Assembly: GCF_043555935.1 (NCBI RefSeq)
Contig: NZ_JBIGIB010000006.1
Coordinates: 124,001-188,000, forward strand
Length of the DNA: 64,000 nucleotides
From: Pelomonas baiyunensis
GTDB taxonomy: Bacteria > Pseudomonadota > Gammaproteobacteria > Burkholderiales > Burkholderiaceae_C
Reading direction: 5' to 3'
The translations under genes were made by a program, and so were the position numbers. Numbering within the stretch: the first letter of the stretch is position 1; each line of letters begins with the position of its first letter. Below the pieces are notes generated by a model. The model saw only the letters and a program-made list of their open reading frames with translations, was not told the origin of the DNA and made no database searches. Of this stretch, positions 26,359 to 34,785 are shown in pieces.

Positions 26359-27462
26359 ATGACAAAAGCAATGATCCTGGCCGCTGGCCAAGGCACGCGG
26401 GTGCGCCCGCTCACCAAACACACACCCAAGCCCATGGTGCCCATCTTGGGCAAGCCGGTCATGGAGTACCTGGTGGAGCACCTGGCCCGCCATGGCGTGA
26501 AGCAGATCATGGTGAACGTGGCCTTCATGCACTGGAAGATCGAGAACTACTTCGGTGCCGGCAACCGTTGGGGCGTGGAGCTGGGCTATTCGTACGAAGG
26601 CGTGCGCGAGCAGGGCGAGGTGGTGTGCAAGCCGGTGGGCTCGGCCGGCGGCATGCGCAAGATTCAAGACTTCGGCGGGTTTTTTGACGAGACCTTCATC
26701 GTGATTTGCGGTGATGCGGTCATTGACCTGGACATCACCGCCGCCGTGGCCGAACACAAGGCCAAGGGCGCCATTGCCAGCGTGGTGACGCTGGACGTGC
26801 CGCGTGAGCAGACCAAAAACTACGGCATCGTGGTGGCGGACGCCGACGGCCGGGTGACTTCGTTCCAGGAAAAGCCGAAGCCGGAAGAAGCGAAGAGCAC
26901 GCTCGCGTCCACCGGCATCTACATCTTCGAGCCGGCGGTGCTGGACCTGATTCCGCCGGGCGTGGAGTTCGACATCGGCAGCCAGTTGTTCCCGCTGCTC
27001 GTGGAAAAGGGCCTGCCGTTCTACGCGCAAAGCCGCCCGTTCAACTGGATCGACATCGGCCGTGTGACCGATTACTGGGCGGTGACCCAGCAGGTGATGG
27101 CCGGCGGCGTGGCGCAGATGGACATCCCTGGCCGCGAGGTGCGGCCGCAGGTGTGGGTGGGGCTGAACACGTCGGTCGACTGGGACCAGGTGCAGATCGA
27201 GGGGCCGGTGTACATCGGCGCCAACGTGCGCATCGAGGCCGGTGCCCGTGTGGTGGGCCCGACCTGGATTGGCCATGGCTCGCACTTGCGCGCCAATTCG
27301 GTGGTGGACCGCTCGGTGCTGATCGAGCACACGCGCATCGGCGAGGGCATGACGGTGCGCGAGATGATCATCTCGCCCCAGTACTGCGTGGACCGCCATG
27401 GCCAAACCAGCTACGTGGGCGACGAAGTGACGCCGCTGCGCTGGGGTGACGCGCGGGCCTGA
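26359..27462 (+). CDS. NDP-sugar pyrophosphorylase (mannose-1-phosphate guanylyltransferase-like)
   Basis: Nucleotidyltransferase forming an NDP-hexose from sugar 1-phosphate and NTP. 367 residues, ATG at 26359 with GGGAGG 8-10 bases upstream. The N-terminal nucleotide-binding loop is MILAAGQGTRVRPLTKHTPK, followed by KPMVPILGKPVMEY, GDAVIDLDI and the sugar-binding FQEKPKPEE. The C-terminal 100 residues are a left-handed beta-helix (hexapeptide) domain: PVYIGANVRIEAGARVVGP and onward. This two-domain form resembles eukaryote-type GDP-mannose pyrophosphorylases. The exact sugar and base cannot be fixed, and a separate ManC is encoded at 31083-32516. Confidence 0.82.
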   Translation: MTKAMILAAGQGTRVRPLTKHTPKPMVPILGKPVMEYLVEHLARHGVKQIMVNVAFMHWKIENYFGAGNRWGVELGYSYEGVREQGEVVCKPVGSAGGMRKIQDFGGFFDETFIVICGDAVIDLDITAAVAEHKAKGAIASVVTLDVPREQTKNYGIVVADADGRVTSFQEKPKPEEAKSTLASTGIYIFEPAVLDLIPPGVEFDIGSQLFPLLVEKGLPFYAQSRPFNWIDIGRVTDYWAVTQQVMAGGVAQMDIPGREVRPQVWVGLNTSVDWDQVQIEGPVYIGANVRIEAGARVVGPTWIGHGSHLRANSVVDRSVLIEHTRIGEGMTVREMIISPQYCVDRHGQTSYVGDEVTPLRWGDARA

Positions 27463-27513
27463 CCAAGCGCGATAGGTTGTGGCCGGCGCAGATGCTGGCC
27501 GGACCGAACGAAA

Positions 27514-27535
27514 AACGGGCCCCGCGGGGCCCGTT
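27514..27535. terminator. Bidirectional palindromic terminator
   Basis: A perfect 22-base palindrome: AACGGGCCCC, GC, then GGGGCCCGTT, forming a 10-bp stem. It lies between the convergent pyrophosphorylase and rmlC genes. AAAA precedes it on the plus strand, so the minus-strand transcript has U residues after the stem; on the plus strand TTGTTC follows. It can therefore stop transcription from both sides. Confidence 0.82.
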
Positions 27536-27568
27536 GTTCATGGGGTGCCGGCGAGCTGAGGCCCGCGG

Positions 27569-28120
27569 TCAGTCGAAGGTCTTCGCGGCGGCCAGCAAAG
27601 GTGCTGCGACGTCTTTGGCTGAGAGCTGCGGCGTGATGCCGTGCAGCGGCCAGTCGATGTCGATGGTCGGGTCGTCCCACCGCACCGCGCCTTCGCATTC
27701 AGGGGCATAGCGGCCACTGGTTTTGTAGAGGAAGTCGGCCGTCTCGCTGAGCACCACAAAGCCGTGCGCAAAGCCCGGCGGAATCCACACCTGGCGGTGG
27801 TTGTCCGCGGTCAGTTCAAAGCCGACCCAGCGGCCGAAGTTGGGGCTGGAGCGGCGCATGTCGACGGCCACGTCGAACACCGCGCCGTTGACGCAACGCA
27901 CCAACTTGCCCTGGGCGTGTGGCGCGAGTTGGTAATGCAGGCCGCGCAGCACGCCGCGCGCCGAGCGCGAGTGGTTGTCCTGCACGAACTCGACGGCGGT
28001 GCCGAGGGCCTCGTTGAAGCGGGCCTGGTTCCAGCTTTCCATGAAAAAGCCGCGCGCATCGCCGAACACCTTGGGTTCGATGAGCAGCACCTCGGGCAGT
28101 GCGGTGGGCGTGATGTGCAT
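27569..28120 (-). CDS. rmlC: dTDP-4-dehydrorhamnose 3,5-epimerase
   Basis: Third enzyme of dTDP-L-rhamnose synthesis; epimerises C3 and C5 of dTDP-4-keto-6-deoxyglucose. 183 residues. Hallmarks: PKVFGDARGFFMESWNQARF, QDNHSRSARGVLRGLHYQL with the catalytic His, GAVFDVAVDMRRSSPNFG, and QVWIPPGFAHGFVVLSE. Last gene of the rmlBDAC operon; its ATG follows the rmlA stop by one base. A strong palindromic terminator lies downstream. Confidence 0.95.
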   Translation of the reverse strand: MHITPTALPEVLLIEPKVFGDARGFFMESWNQARFNEALGTAVEFVQDNHSRSARGVLRGLHYQLAPHAQGKLVRCVNGAVFDVAVDMRRSSPNFGRWVGFELTADNHRQVWIPPGFAHGFVVLSETADFLYKTSGRYAPECEGAVRWDDPTIDIDWPLHGITPQLSAKDVAAPLLAAAKTFD

Positions 28121-28121
28121 G

Positions 28122-29018
28122 TCAGGCGGCTTGGTGGTCGCTCAGCAGTTTGAGCAGGTACTGGCCGTAGCCGTTCTTGGCGAGCGGGCGGGCGAGGGCT
28201 TCCAGCTGCTCGGTGCTGATCCAGCCACTGCGGAACGCGATTTCCTCCGGGCAGGCCACCTTCAGGCCCTGGCGCTTTTCCAGCGTGGCGATGAACTGGC
28301 CGGCTTCCAGCAGGCTGTCGTGCGTGCCGGTGTCCAGCCACGCGTAGCCTCGGCCCATGATCTCGACGTTGAGCTGGCCCTGGCGCAGGTAGGCGGCGTT
28401 GACGTCGGTGATTTCAAGTTCGCCTCGGGCGCTGGGGCGAATGCCGGCCGCAATGTCGCAGACCTGTTCGTCGTAGAAATACAGGCCGGTGACGGCGTAG
28501 TTGCTCTTGGGCGCCTTGGGCTTTTCTTCGATGGACAGGGCGCGCAGCTCGCGGTCGAACTCGACGACGCCGTAGCGCTCGGGGTCGTTGACGTGGTACG
28601 CGAACACGCTGGCGCCCCCCGGGCGCGACGTGGCGTTGCCCAGAATGCGGCCAAAGTCGTGGCCGTAAAAGATGTTGTCGCCCAGCACCAAGGCGCTGGG
28701 GTGGCCATCCACGAACTCACGCCCGAGGATGAACGCCTGGGCCAGGCCGTCGGGGCTGGGTTGCACGCAATAGCTGATGTTCAGGCCCCAGCGCGAGCCG
28801 TCGCCCAGCAGAGCCTCGAAGCGAGGCGTGTCTTGCGGCGTGCTGATCAGCAGGATGTCGCGGATGCCCGCCAGCATCAGGGTGGTGAGCGGGTAGTACA
28901 CCATCGGCTTGTCGTACACCGGCAGCAATTGCTTGCTCATGGCGAGCGTGGCCGGGTGCAGCCGGGTGCCGGAGCCCCCGGCGAGGATGATGCCCTTGCG
29001 GGATTTGGCGATGCTCAT
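28122..29018 (-). CDS. rmlA: Glucose-1-phosphate thymidylyltransferase
   Basis: First step of dTDP-L-rhamnose synthesis, making dTDP-glucose from glucose 1-phosphate and dTTP. 298 residues; the ATG at 29018 overlaps the rmlD stop (ATGA). The signature GIILAGGSGTRLHPATLAMS and the following SKQLLPVYDKPMVYYPLTTL are typical of RmlA. LVLGDNIFYGHDF, the sugar-binding SIEEKPKAPKSNYAVTGLYF and WLDTGTHDSLLEA are also present. Length equals that of the usual tetrameric short enzyme. Confidence 0.96.
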   Translation of the reverse strand: MSIAKSRKGIILAGGSGTRLHPATLAMSKQLLPVYDKPMVYYPLTTLMLAGIRDILLISTPQDTPRFEALLGDGSRWGLNISYCVQPSPDGLAQAFILGREFVDGHPSALVLGDNIFYGHDFGRILGNATSRPGGASVFAYHVNDPERYGVVEFDRELRALSIEEKPKAPKSNYAVTGLYFYDEQVCDIAAGIRPSARGELEITDVNAAYLRQGQLNVEIMGRGYAWLDTGTHDSLLEAGQFIATLEKRQGLKVACPEEIAFRSGWISTEQLEALARPLAKNGYGQYLLKLLSDHQAA

Positions 29019-29911
29019 GCGCGGGTCTCCGGCAGATGTTCAGTCAGCATGCGCTCCACGCCACGCTGCCAGTGCGGCAGGTGCAGCCCGAAGGCCTGGC
29101 GCAGGCGGGTGGTGTCCAGGCGCGAGTTCAGCGGGCGCTGGGCGGGCGTGGGGTAGTCGCTGGTCGGGATGGCCAGGATCTGATCCGGTGCCACCTGGAT
29201 GTGCGCGCCGCGTGCCCGAGCGAATTCGATGACGAAGCGGGCGTACTCGTGCCAGTTGGTTTCTCCCGCTGCCACGGCGTGATACGTGCCGATGAGTGCG
29301 GGGTTCACGCGGGCCGCGCGCAGCATGGGCACGGTCAGGTCTGCCAGCAGGTCAGCGCCGGTCGGGGCGCCGATCTGGTCAGCAATCACCTTCAGCTGGG
29401 GGCGCTCGGCGGCCAGGCGGAGCATGGTCTTGGCGAAGTTGCCACCACGGGCGCCGTACACCCAGCTGGTGCGCAGGATGAGGTGCTGGCAGCCGCTGGC
29501 GCGGATGGCATCTTCGCCCTCGGCCTTGGTGCGGCCATACACACTGAGCGGGGCGATGGGGGCGTCTTCGGTGCGGGCGTGCTGGCCGCTGCCGTCGAAC
29601 ACATAGTCGGTGGAGTAGTGCACCAGCAGCGCGCCGGTGCGCTTGGCTTCGATGGCCAGCAGCGCGGGGCCTTGTGCGTTGAGTTGGCGCGCCAGCTCGG
29701 GCTCGCTTTCGGCCTTGTCGACCGCGGTGTGCGCCGCCGCATTCACGATGACCTGCGGCGCCACCGCCTGCACCTTGGCCAGTAGGGCCTCGGGCTGGGT
29801 GAAGTCGCCGCCGTCGTCGTGGTCCAGCGCCACCACCTCGCCCACCACGGACAGGGCGCGCTGCAGTTCCCAGCCCACCTGGCCGTTCTTGCCGAGCAGA
29901 AGCACCTTCAT
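29015..29911 (-). CDS. rmlD: dTDP-4-dehydrorhamnose reductase
   Basis: Last step of dTDP-L-rhamnose synthesis, NAD(P)H-dependent reduction of the 4-keto group. 298 residues from the ATG at 29911. The frame is open further upstream, but this start gives the SDR motif VLLLGKNGQVGWELQRAL at the N-terminus. Other features: VNAAAHTAVDKAESEPELA, LLVHYSTDYVFDGSG, the catalytic YGRTKAEGE (YxxxK) and LILRTSWVYGARGGNFAKTM. It begins one base after the rmlB stop and overlaps rmlA. Confidence 0.95.
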   Translation of the reverse strand: MKVLLLGKNGQVGWELQRALSVVGEVVALDHDDGGDFTQPEALLAKVQAVAPQVIVNAAAHTAVDKAESEPELARQLNAQGPALLAIEAKRTGALLVHYSTDYVFDGSGQHARTEDAPIAPLSVYGRTKAEGEDAIRASGCQHLILRTSWVYGARGGNFAKTMLRLAAERPQLKVIADQIGAPTGADLLADLTVPMLRAARVNPALIGTYHAVAAGETNWHEYARFVIEFARARGAHIQVAPDQILAIPTSDYPTPAQRPLNSRLDTTRLRQAFGLHLPHWQRGVERMLTEHLPETRA

Positions 29912-29912
29912 G

Positions 29913-30971
29913 TCAGGCTCCGTACTGGGTGGCCACCCAGTCGCGGTAGGCGCCGCTTTGCACGCGGGCGACCCACTCGGGGTGGTCGAGGTACCACTGC
30001 ACCGTTTTGCGGATGCCGGTCTCGAAGGTTTCCGCCGGGCGCCAGCCCAGTTCACGCTCGATCTTGCGGGCGTCGATGGCGTAGCGGCGGTCGTGGCCAG
30101 GGCGGTCCTTCACGTAGGTGATGAGGCGCGCGTAGGGGCCGTCAGCCGAAGGACGCAGTTCGTCCAGGAGGGCGCACACCGTACGGACGATGTCGATGTT
30201 GGCCTTTTCGTTCCAGCCACCGATGTTGTAGGTCTCGCCCAACTGGCCACCGGCCAGCACGGCACGGATGCCGCTGCAGTGGTCGGTCACGTACAGCCAG
30301 TCGCGGATCTGTTGGCCGTCGCCGTACACGGGCAGCGGCTTGCCCGCCAGGGCGTTCACGATCATCAGCGGGATGAGCTTTTCCGGGAAGTGATACGGCC
30401 CGTAGTTGTTGGAGCAGTTGGTGGTGACGACCGGCAGCCCGTAGGTGTGGTGCCAGGCGCGCACCAGGTGGTCGCTCGCGGCCTTGCTGGCGCTGTAGGG
30501 GCTGTTGGGCTCGTACGGGTGGGTCTCGGTGAAGGGAGCGTCGTTCGGCTTCAGCGACCCGTACACCTCGTCGGTGGACACGTGGTGGAAGCGAAAGGCA
30601 GCCTTGGCCGCCGCATCCAGCGCGCCCCAGTAGGCGCGGGCGGCCTCCAGCAACGTGAACGTGCCGTCCACGTTGGTCTTCATGAATGCGCCGGGTCCGT
30701 GGATGGAGCGGTCCACATGGCTTTCGGCTGCGAAGTGCACGATGGCGCGGGGCTGGTGGGTGGCCAACAGCTGGTCCACCAGCGCGCGGTCGCAGATGTC
30801 TCCCTTGACGAAGGTATGCCGCGCGTCTCCGGCCAGCGCGGCCAGGTTCTCGGGGTTGCCTGCGTAGGTGAGGGCGTCCAGGTTGACGATGGGTTCGTCG
30901 CTCTGGCGCAGCCAGTCCAGCACGAAGTTGCTGCCGATGAAGCCGGCGCCGCCGGTGACGAGGAGGGTCAT
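29913..30971 (-). CDS. rmlB: dTDP-glucose 4,6-dehydratase
   Basis: Converts dTDP-glucose to dTDP-4-keto-6-deoxyglucose. 352 residues, first gene of the rmlBDAC operon. NAD site LLVTGGAGFIGSNFVLDWL, LDALTYAGNPENL, AESHVDRSIHGPGAF, the family motif HVSTDEVYGSL with the catalytic Asp-Glu pair, the YSASKAASDHL (YxxxK) site and YGPYHFPEKLIPLMI are all clear. The 60 bases upstream, after the manC terminator, should carry the operon promoter; no clear one was identified. Confidence 0.96.
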   Translation of the reverse strand: MTLLVTGGAGFIGSNFVLDWLRQSDEPIVNLDALTYAGNPENLAALAGDARHTFVKGDICDRALVDQLLATHQPRAIVHFAAESHVDRSIHGPGAFMKTNVDGTFTLLEAARAYWGALDAAAKAAFRFHHVSTDEVYGSLKPNDAPFTETHPYEPNSPYSASKAASDHLVRAWHHTYGLPVVTTNCSNNYGPYHFPEKLIPLMIVNALAGKPLPVYGDGQQIRDWLYVTDHCSGIRAVLAGGQLGETYNIGGWNEKANIDIVRTVCALLDELRPSADGPYARLITYVKDRPGHDRRYAIDARKIERELGWRPAETFETGIRKTVQWYLDHPEWVARVQSGAYRDWVATQYGA

Positions 30972-31031
30972 GGGTGTGTTGCGTGGAGTGCCGGGTCAGT
31001 TTCGCGCATCCCGACGGGGCCAGAAAACGGG

Positions 31032-31055
31032 ACAGGCCCGGATGACCGGGCCTGT
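31032..31055 (-). terminator. Rho-independent-type terminator after manC
   Basis: ACAGGCCCGG and CCGGGCCTGT form a 10-bp perfect stem around a 4-base loop. On the minus strand it lies 28 bases after the manC stop and is followed by CCCGTTTTCT, a short T-rich tail. It separates the initiating-transferase/epsL/galE/manC operon from rmlBDAC, so the latter should have its own promoter or rely on read-through. Confidence 0.75.
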
Positions 31056-31082
31056 TGTTGGGTTCGGTGGGGCCTGGCCGGG

Positions 31083-32516
31083 TCAAGCCCGGCCGTAGGT
31101 GTCCTCAAAGCGGACGATGTCGTCCTCGCCCAGGTAGGAGCCGGACTGCACTTCGATGATCTCCAGCGGCACCTTGCCCGGGTTGGCCAGACGGTGCGTT
31201 TGCCCCAGCGGGATGTAAGTGGACTGGTTCTCGGTGAGCAGGATGGTTTTGTCGCCGTTCACGATTTCGGCCGTGCCGCTGACCACGATCCAATGCTCGG
31301 CGCGGTGGTGGTGCATTTGCAGGCTCAAGGACGCACCGGGCTTCACCATGATGCGCTTGACCTGGTGGCGGGGGCCGTTGTCGATGCTGTCGTACCAGCC
31401 CCAGGGGCGGTGCACCTTGCGGTGCAGGGCCTGCTCGCCGCGCTGCTCGGCGCCCAGGCGGTTGACGATCTGCTTGACCTCCTGGCTGCGGGCGCGGTCG
31501 CTCACCAGCACGGCGTCCGGCGTTTCGACGACGACGATGTCGGTCAAGCCCACCACACCCACCAGGCGGCTGGTGGCGTGCACCAGGGTGTTCTTGCTGT
31601 CAGCGATCAGCGCGTCGCCCACGAAGGCGTTGCCGGCTTCATCTTTGTCGGCCACCTGCCAGACGGCCTCCCAGGCGCCGAGGTCGTTCCAGCCGGCGTC
31701 GAGCGCCACCATGCGCAGGGCGATGTCGGTGCCGGGGCAGCACTCCATGACGGCGTAGTCCACCGATTCGCTCGGCACGGCGGCGAATTCGGCCTTGCCG
31801 GGGCGCACGAACTTGGCGTCCGTCTGGCGGGCCGCCCAGGCGGCCCGGGTGGCGCTGGCGATGTCGGGGCGGAAGCGCTCCAGCGCCTTCATCCACACGC
31901 TGGCGCGCAGCACGAACATGCCGCTGTTCCAGTAGTAGCCGCCTTCGGCGAGGTAGCGCGTGGCGGTGTCGAGGTTGGGCTTTTCAACGAACTGTGCGAC
32001 GGCCAGCCCTGTGGCATCCGCTGTGGTGCGGATGTAGCCGTAGCCGGTTTCCGGACGATCGGGGGTGATGCCCAGGATGACGATGGCGCCGGTTTCCGCC
32101 TTGCGGATGGCGTCTTGCAGGGCGGCCGTGAACGCGGCGGGCTGCGTGACCGTCTGGTCCGCCGGGGTGACCACGAGAACGGGGTCTTCGCCGTTCTCCA
32201 GCGCAGCAAGCGCCGCCAGCGTCAGCGCCGGTGCCGTGTTGCGGCCCATGGGCTCCAGCAGCACGCTGCTGGGTTCGAGTCGGGTTTCGCGCAGTTGGTC
32301 GAGCACCAGGAAGCGGTGCTCTTCGTTGCCCACGATGCAGGGCGGTGCCAGCGTCAGGTCCGGCGCCGCGAGCGCGGCCAGCCGGCGGGCGGCCAGTTGG
32401 AACAGGCTTTCATTGCCAGACAGCACCAGGAACTGCTTGGGATAGCCGGCGCGCGACAGCGGCCACAGCCGGGTGCCGGAACCACCGGCCATGATGACGG
32501 GTTGAACTTGGATCAT
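31083..32516 (-). CDS. manC: Mannose-1-phosphate guanylyltransferase / mannose-6-phosphate isomerase
   Basis: Bifunctional enzyme supplying GDP-mannose: C-terminal isomerase (fructose 6-P to mannose 6-P) and N-terminal guanylyltransferase. 477 residues from the ATG at 32516; an in-frame TTG at 32531 overlapping the galE stop is the alternative. N-terminal VIMAGGSGTRLWPLSRAGYP and KQFLVLSGNESLFQ, the sugar site FVEKPNLDTA, and YYWNSGMFVLRAS are typical. The C-terminal cupin has HRPWGWYDSIDNG, KRIMVKPGASLSLQMHHHRA with metal-binding His residues and EHWIVVSGTAEI. No phosphomannomutase gene is seen in the window. Confidence 0.94.
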   Translation of the reverse strand: MIQVQPVIMAGGSGTRLWPLSRAGYPKQFLVLSGNESLFQLAARRLAALAAPDLTLAPPCIVGNEEHRFLVLDQLRETRLEPSSVLLEPMGRNTAPALTLAALAALENGEDPVLVVTPADQTVTQPAAFTAALQDAIRKAETGAIVILGITPDRPETGYGYIRTTADATGLAVAQFVEKPNLDTATRYLAEGGYYWNSGMFVLRASVWMKALERFRPDIASATRAAWAARQTDAKFVRPGKAEFAAVPSESVDYAVMECCPGTDIALRMVALDAGWNDLGAWEAVWQVADKDEAGNAFVGDALIADSKNTLVHATSRLVGVVGLTDIVVVETPDAVLVSDRARSQEVKQIVNRLGAEQRGEQALHRKVHRPWGWYDSIDNGPRHQVKRIMVKPGASLSLQMHHHRAEHWIVVSGTAEIVNGDKTILLTENQSTYIPLGQTHRLANPGKVPLEIIEVQSGSYLGEDDIVRFEDTYGRA

Positions 32517-32527
32517 CACAGGGGTGT

Positions 32528-33547
32528 TCAAGCGGGATTGAAGCCGTTGGGGTTGAGTTGTTGCCAGCGCCAGCTGTCTTCACACATGCGGGCCAGGTCG
32601 AGTTGGGCCGTCCAGCCCAGGGCGTCGCGGGCCAGGGCCGGATCGGCCCAGCAGGCCGCCACGTCGCCCGGGCGGCGGGCCACCACCTCGTACGGCACAG
32701 CACGGCCGCTGGCGGCCTCGTAGGCGCGCACGAGGTCCAGCACGCTGTAACCCTGGCCGGTGCCGAGGTTCACGGTGATGGAGCCGGTGTGGCCGAGCAG
32801 CCAGCGCAACGCGGCCACGTGGCCTTCGGCCAGGTCGGTGACGTGGATGTAGTCCCGCACACCCGTGCCATCCGGCGTGGGGTAGTCGTTGCCGAACACG
32901 CTCAGCTTGGCGCGTCGCCCCACGGCCACTTGCGCCACGTAGGGCATGAGGTTGTTGGGCGTGCCGCGCGGGTCTTCGCCGATGCGACCGCTGGCGTGCG
33001 CCCCCACCGGGTTGAAGTAGCGCAGGCAGGCGGTCTGCCAAGCAGGCTGGCTGATGCCGATGTCGCGCAGGATCTGCTCCCCCATCAGCTTGGTGGCGCC
33101 GTAGGGATTGGTGGTGGAGGTGGGGGCGTCTTCCCGCAGCGGCAAGGACTCCGGCGCCCCGTACACCGTGGCGCTGGAACTGAACACGATGCGGTGGCAG
33201 CCATGGCGTTGCATGGCCTCGCAGGTGCTGACCAGGCCGCCCAGGTTGTTGCGGTAGTAGGCCAGGGGTTGGGCCACCGATTCACCCACCGCTTTGAACG
33301 CCGCGAAGTGCACCACGGCCTCAGGCCGGTGGGTTTCGAAGACGCGGTCCAGCGCAGCACCGTCGCAGACGTCTGCCTGGACAAATTCAATCGGTGCGGG
33401 GGCGAGTTCACCCAGGCGGTCCAGCACGACGGGCGAGCTGTTGGCGAAGTTGTCCACGCCCACGACGCGAAAGCCGGCCTCTTGCAAGGCCAGCCAGGTG
33501 TGGGATGCGATGTAGCCGGTCGCGCCGGTGAGGAGAACAGTGGTCAT
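32528..33547 (-). CDS. galE: UDP-glucose 4-epimerase
   Basis: Interconverts UDP-glucose and UDP-galactose. 339 residues from the ATG at 33547, overlapping the epsL stop by one base (TGATG). NAD site VLLTGATGYIASHTWLALQE, with Ala-Ser in the usual GxxGxxG third position region; VVGVDNFANSSPVVL; VVHFAAFKAVGESV; SSSATVYGAPESLPL; and the NPYGATKLMGEQIL (YxxxK) catalytic site. FNPVGAHASGRIGEDP and NLMPYVAQVAVGRR are GalE signatures. Provides galactose donors for the EPS and co-transcribed with the initiating transferase genes. Confidence 0.95.
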   Translation of the reverse strand: MTTVLLTGATGYIASHTWLALQEAGFRVVGVDNFANSSPVVLDRLGELAPAPIEFVQADVCDGAALDRVFETHRPEAVVHFAAFKAVGESVAQPLAYYRNNLGGLVSTCEAMQRHGCHRIVFSSSATVYGAPESLPLREDAPTSTTNPYGATKLMGEQILRDIGISQPAWQTACLRYFNPVGAHASGRIGEDPRGTPNNLMPYVAQVAVGRRAKLSVFGNDYPTPDGTGVRDYIHVTDLAEGHVAALRWLLGHTGSITVNLGTGQGYSVLDLVRAYEAASGRAVPYEVVARRPGDVAACWADPALARDALGWTAQLDLARMCEDSWRWQQLNPNGFNPA

Positions 33548-34785
33548 CAATAAAAAAGAACTTGGCCGGTGCAGCCGTAGCTGCTGGCGCTGTAGACGTA
33601 CTGTGGGACGCTGCTGTCCCGACTGGCATGGTTGAACTGGCAGCCCAGGCTCAGGCCTCGGGTGACCGCCCAGCTTGCGCCCAGGCTGTAGGTTTGATCG
33701 CGATCGAAGGCGTCAGCGAGGGCCCGGCCGTCGTCTGCGGCCAGTTGGCTGCGGTTGCGACTGGCGCTGGCGGTGAGGTTGACCTTGCCGCTGAGGGCGT
33801 AGCTGGTGTTGATGCGCCAGCTGGTGTAGACGCGGTTGGCTTCCGCCGCGCGCGAGAGGGATTCCTGGCCTGTATCTCGTGCGTACTGAACGCCCAGTTG
33901 CACCTTCGCCGTGGGGCGCCAGTTCCAACTGAGGGTGCCGGTGGTGCGCGTGTAGTCGCGCAGGGCATCCAGCGTGTTTTGCAGGCGGCTGCGGCTGAGT
34001 CGGGTCGTGAGCGAACTGTTGCCCCCCGTGCTCCAGGCCGTGGTGAAGTCAAGGTCGTCGCGCGTGAAGTCGTTCCGCTCGCTGCGCACCTGAAGGTGCA
34101 ACGTGTCCGGATTCAACACGATGCCTGTGGGATAGCGGGGATACATGCCGCGCGTGTGTCGGCCCACCAGCCCCAACTTCACATTGCCCCCGGGCGTGAG
34201 GTACACGCCCGCTTGCGCCGTGTTTTGACGGTACACATACCGGTCGTACTCGGCGGCGCTGAAGCCCCGTTCGCGGTGTGTCCATCCGGCTTCCAGGGTG
34301 GTTCGCGTCAACACACCGAGCCGGGCCATCGCCGCGTATTCGTCGTTGCGCTCAGTGTTCTTCTTGAAGATGGGGTCCACGCCGCCGCCGATGTTGAAGT
34401 CGGCCAGCGCGCGGCTGGAGGTGGCGCTCAGCGTGCCGGACAGGTTGCCCACGGTTTGCCACGCCAGGTTGCTGCGCAGCGTGTACGACTGGTTGTTGAG
34501 TGCGCTGTTGCTGCTGTAGCGGTTGTTCTGTAGTGCGCCGTCCACCGTGAAGCGTTGGCGGCCCCAGCGCTGGTCGGCGCCGGCCAGCAGGCCGGTGGTG
34601 ACGACGGTGTCGCTGTTGGTGGCCGCACTCTGGCGAAACACGTTGGAGACATGCGCCACGCCCACCGATCCGCCCGCATAGAACGGGGTTGCGTCGTCGG
34701 TTTGCGCGAAGGCCGCCGGGGCTGCCAGCAGCAACGCCACGGCCCACGGAACCGGGCAGGGCAAGGGAGTGGATTCAGAACGCAT
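33547..34785 (-). CDS. epsL: EpsL, XrtB-associated outer-membrane beta-barrel protein
   Basis: 412-residue outer-membrane protein of the EPS locus. Signal peptide WAVALLLAAPAAFA followed by QTDDATPF. The mature part starts FYAGGSVGVAHVSNVFRQ, the EpsL/BBP2-type opening, and then shows repeated amphipathic strands ending in aromatic residues. The last strand, YGCTGQVLFY, ends in Tyr as expected for BAM-assembled barrels. Probably the outer-membrane exit for the polymer delivered by EpsE, which lacks its own membrane-spanning helix; this role is inferred. It overlaps the initiating transferase gene by 11 bases and galE by 1. Confidence 0.86.
   Translation of the reverse strand: MRSESTPLPCPVPWAVALLLAAPAAFAQTDDATPFYAGGSVGVAHVSNVFRQSAATNSDTVVTTGLLAGADQRWGRQRFTVDGALQNNRYSSNSALNNQSYTLRSNLAWQTVGNLSGTLSATSSRALADFNIGGGVDPIFKKNTERNDEYAAMARLGVLTRTTLEAGWTHRERGFSAAEYDRYVYRQNTAQAGVYLTPGGNVKLGLVGRHTRGMYPRYPTGIVLNPDTLHLQVRSERNDFTRDDLDFTTAWSTGGNSSLTTRLSRSRLQNTLDALRDYTRTTGTLSWNWRPTAKVQLGVQYARDTGQESLSRAAEANRVYTSWRINTSYALSGKVNLTASASRNRSQLAADDGRALADAFDRDQTYSLGASWAVTRGLSLGCQFNHASRDSSVPQYVYSASSYGCTGQVLFY

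Noticed and set aside
29637..32723. Very long plus-strand open frame (1028 codons) opposite rmlB, rmlD and manC
   Set aside because: Antisense to well-recognised enzyme genes; its composition (His/Gln/Val/Gly-rich, no domain) is the usual product of GC-biased codons read from the other strand.
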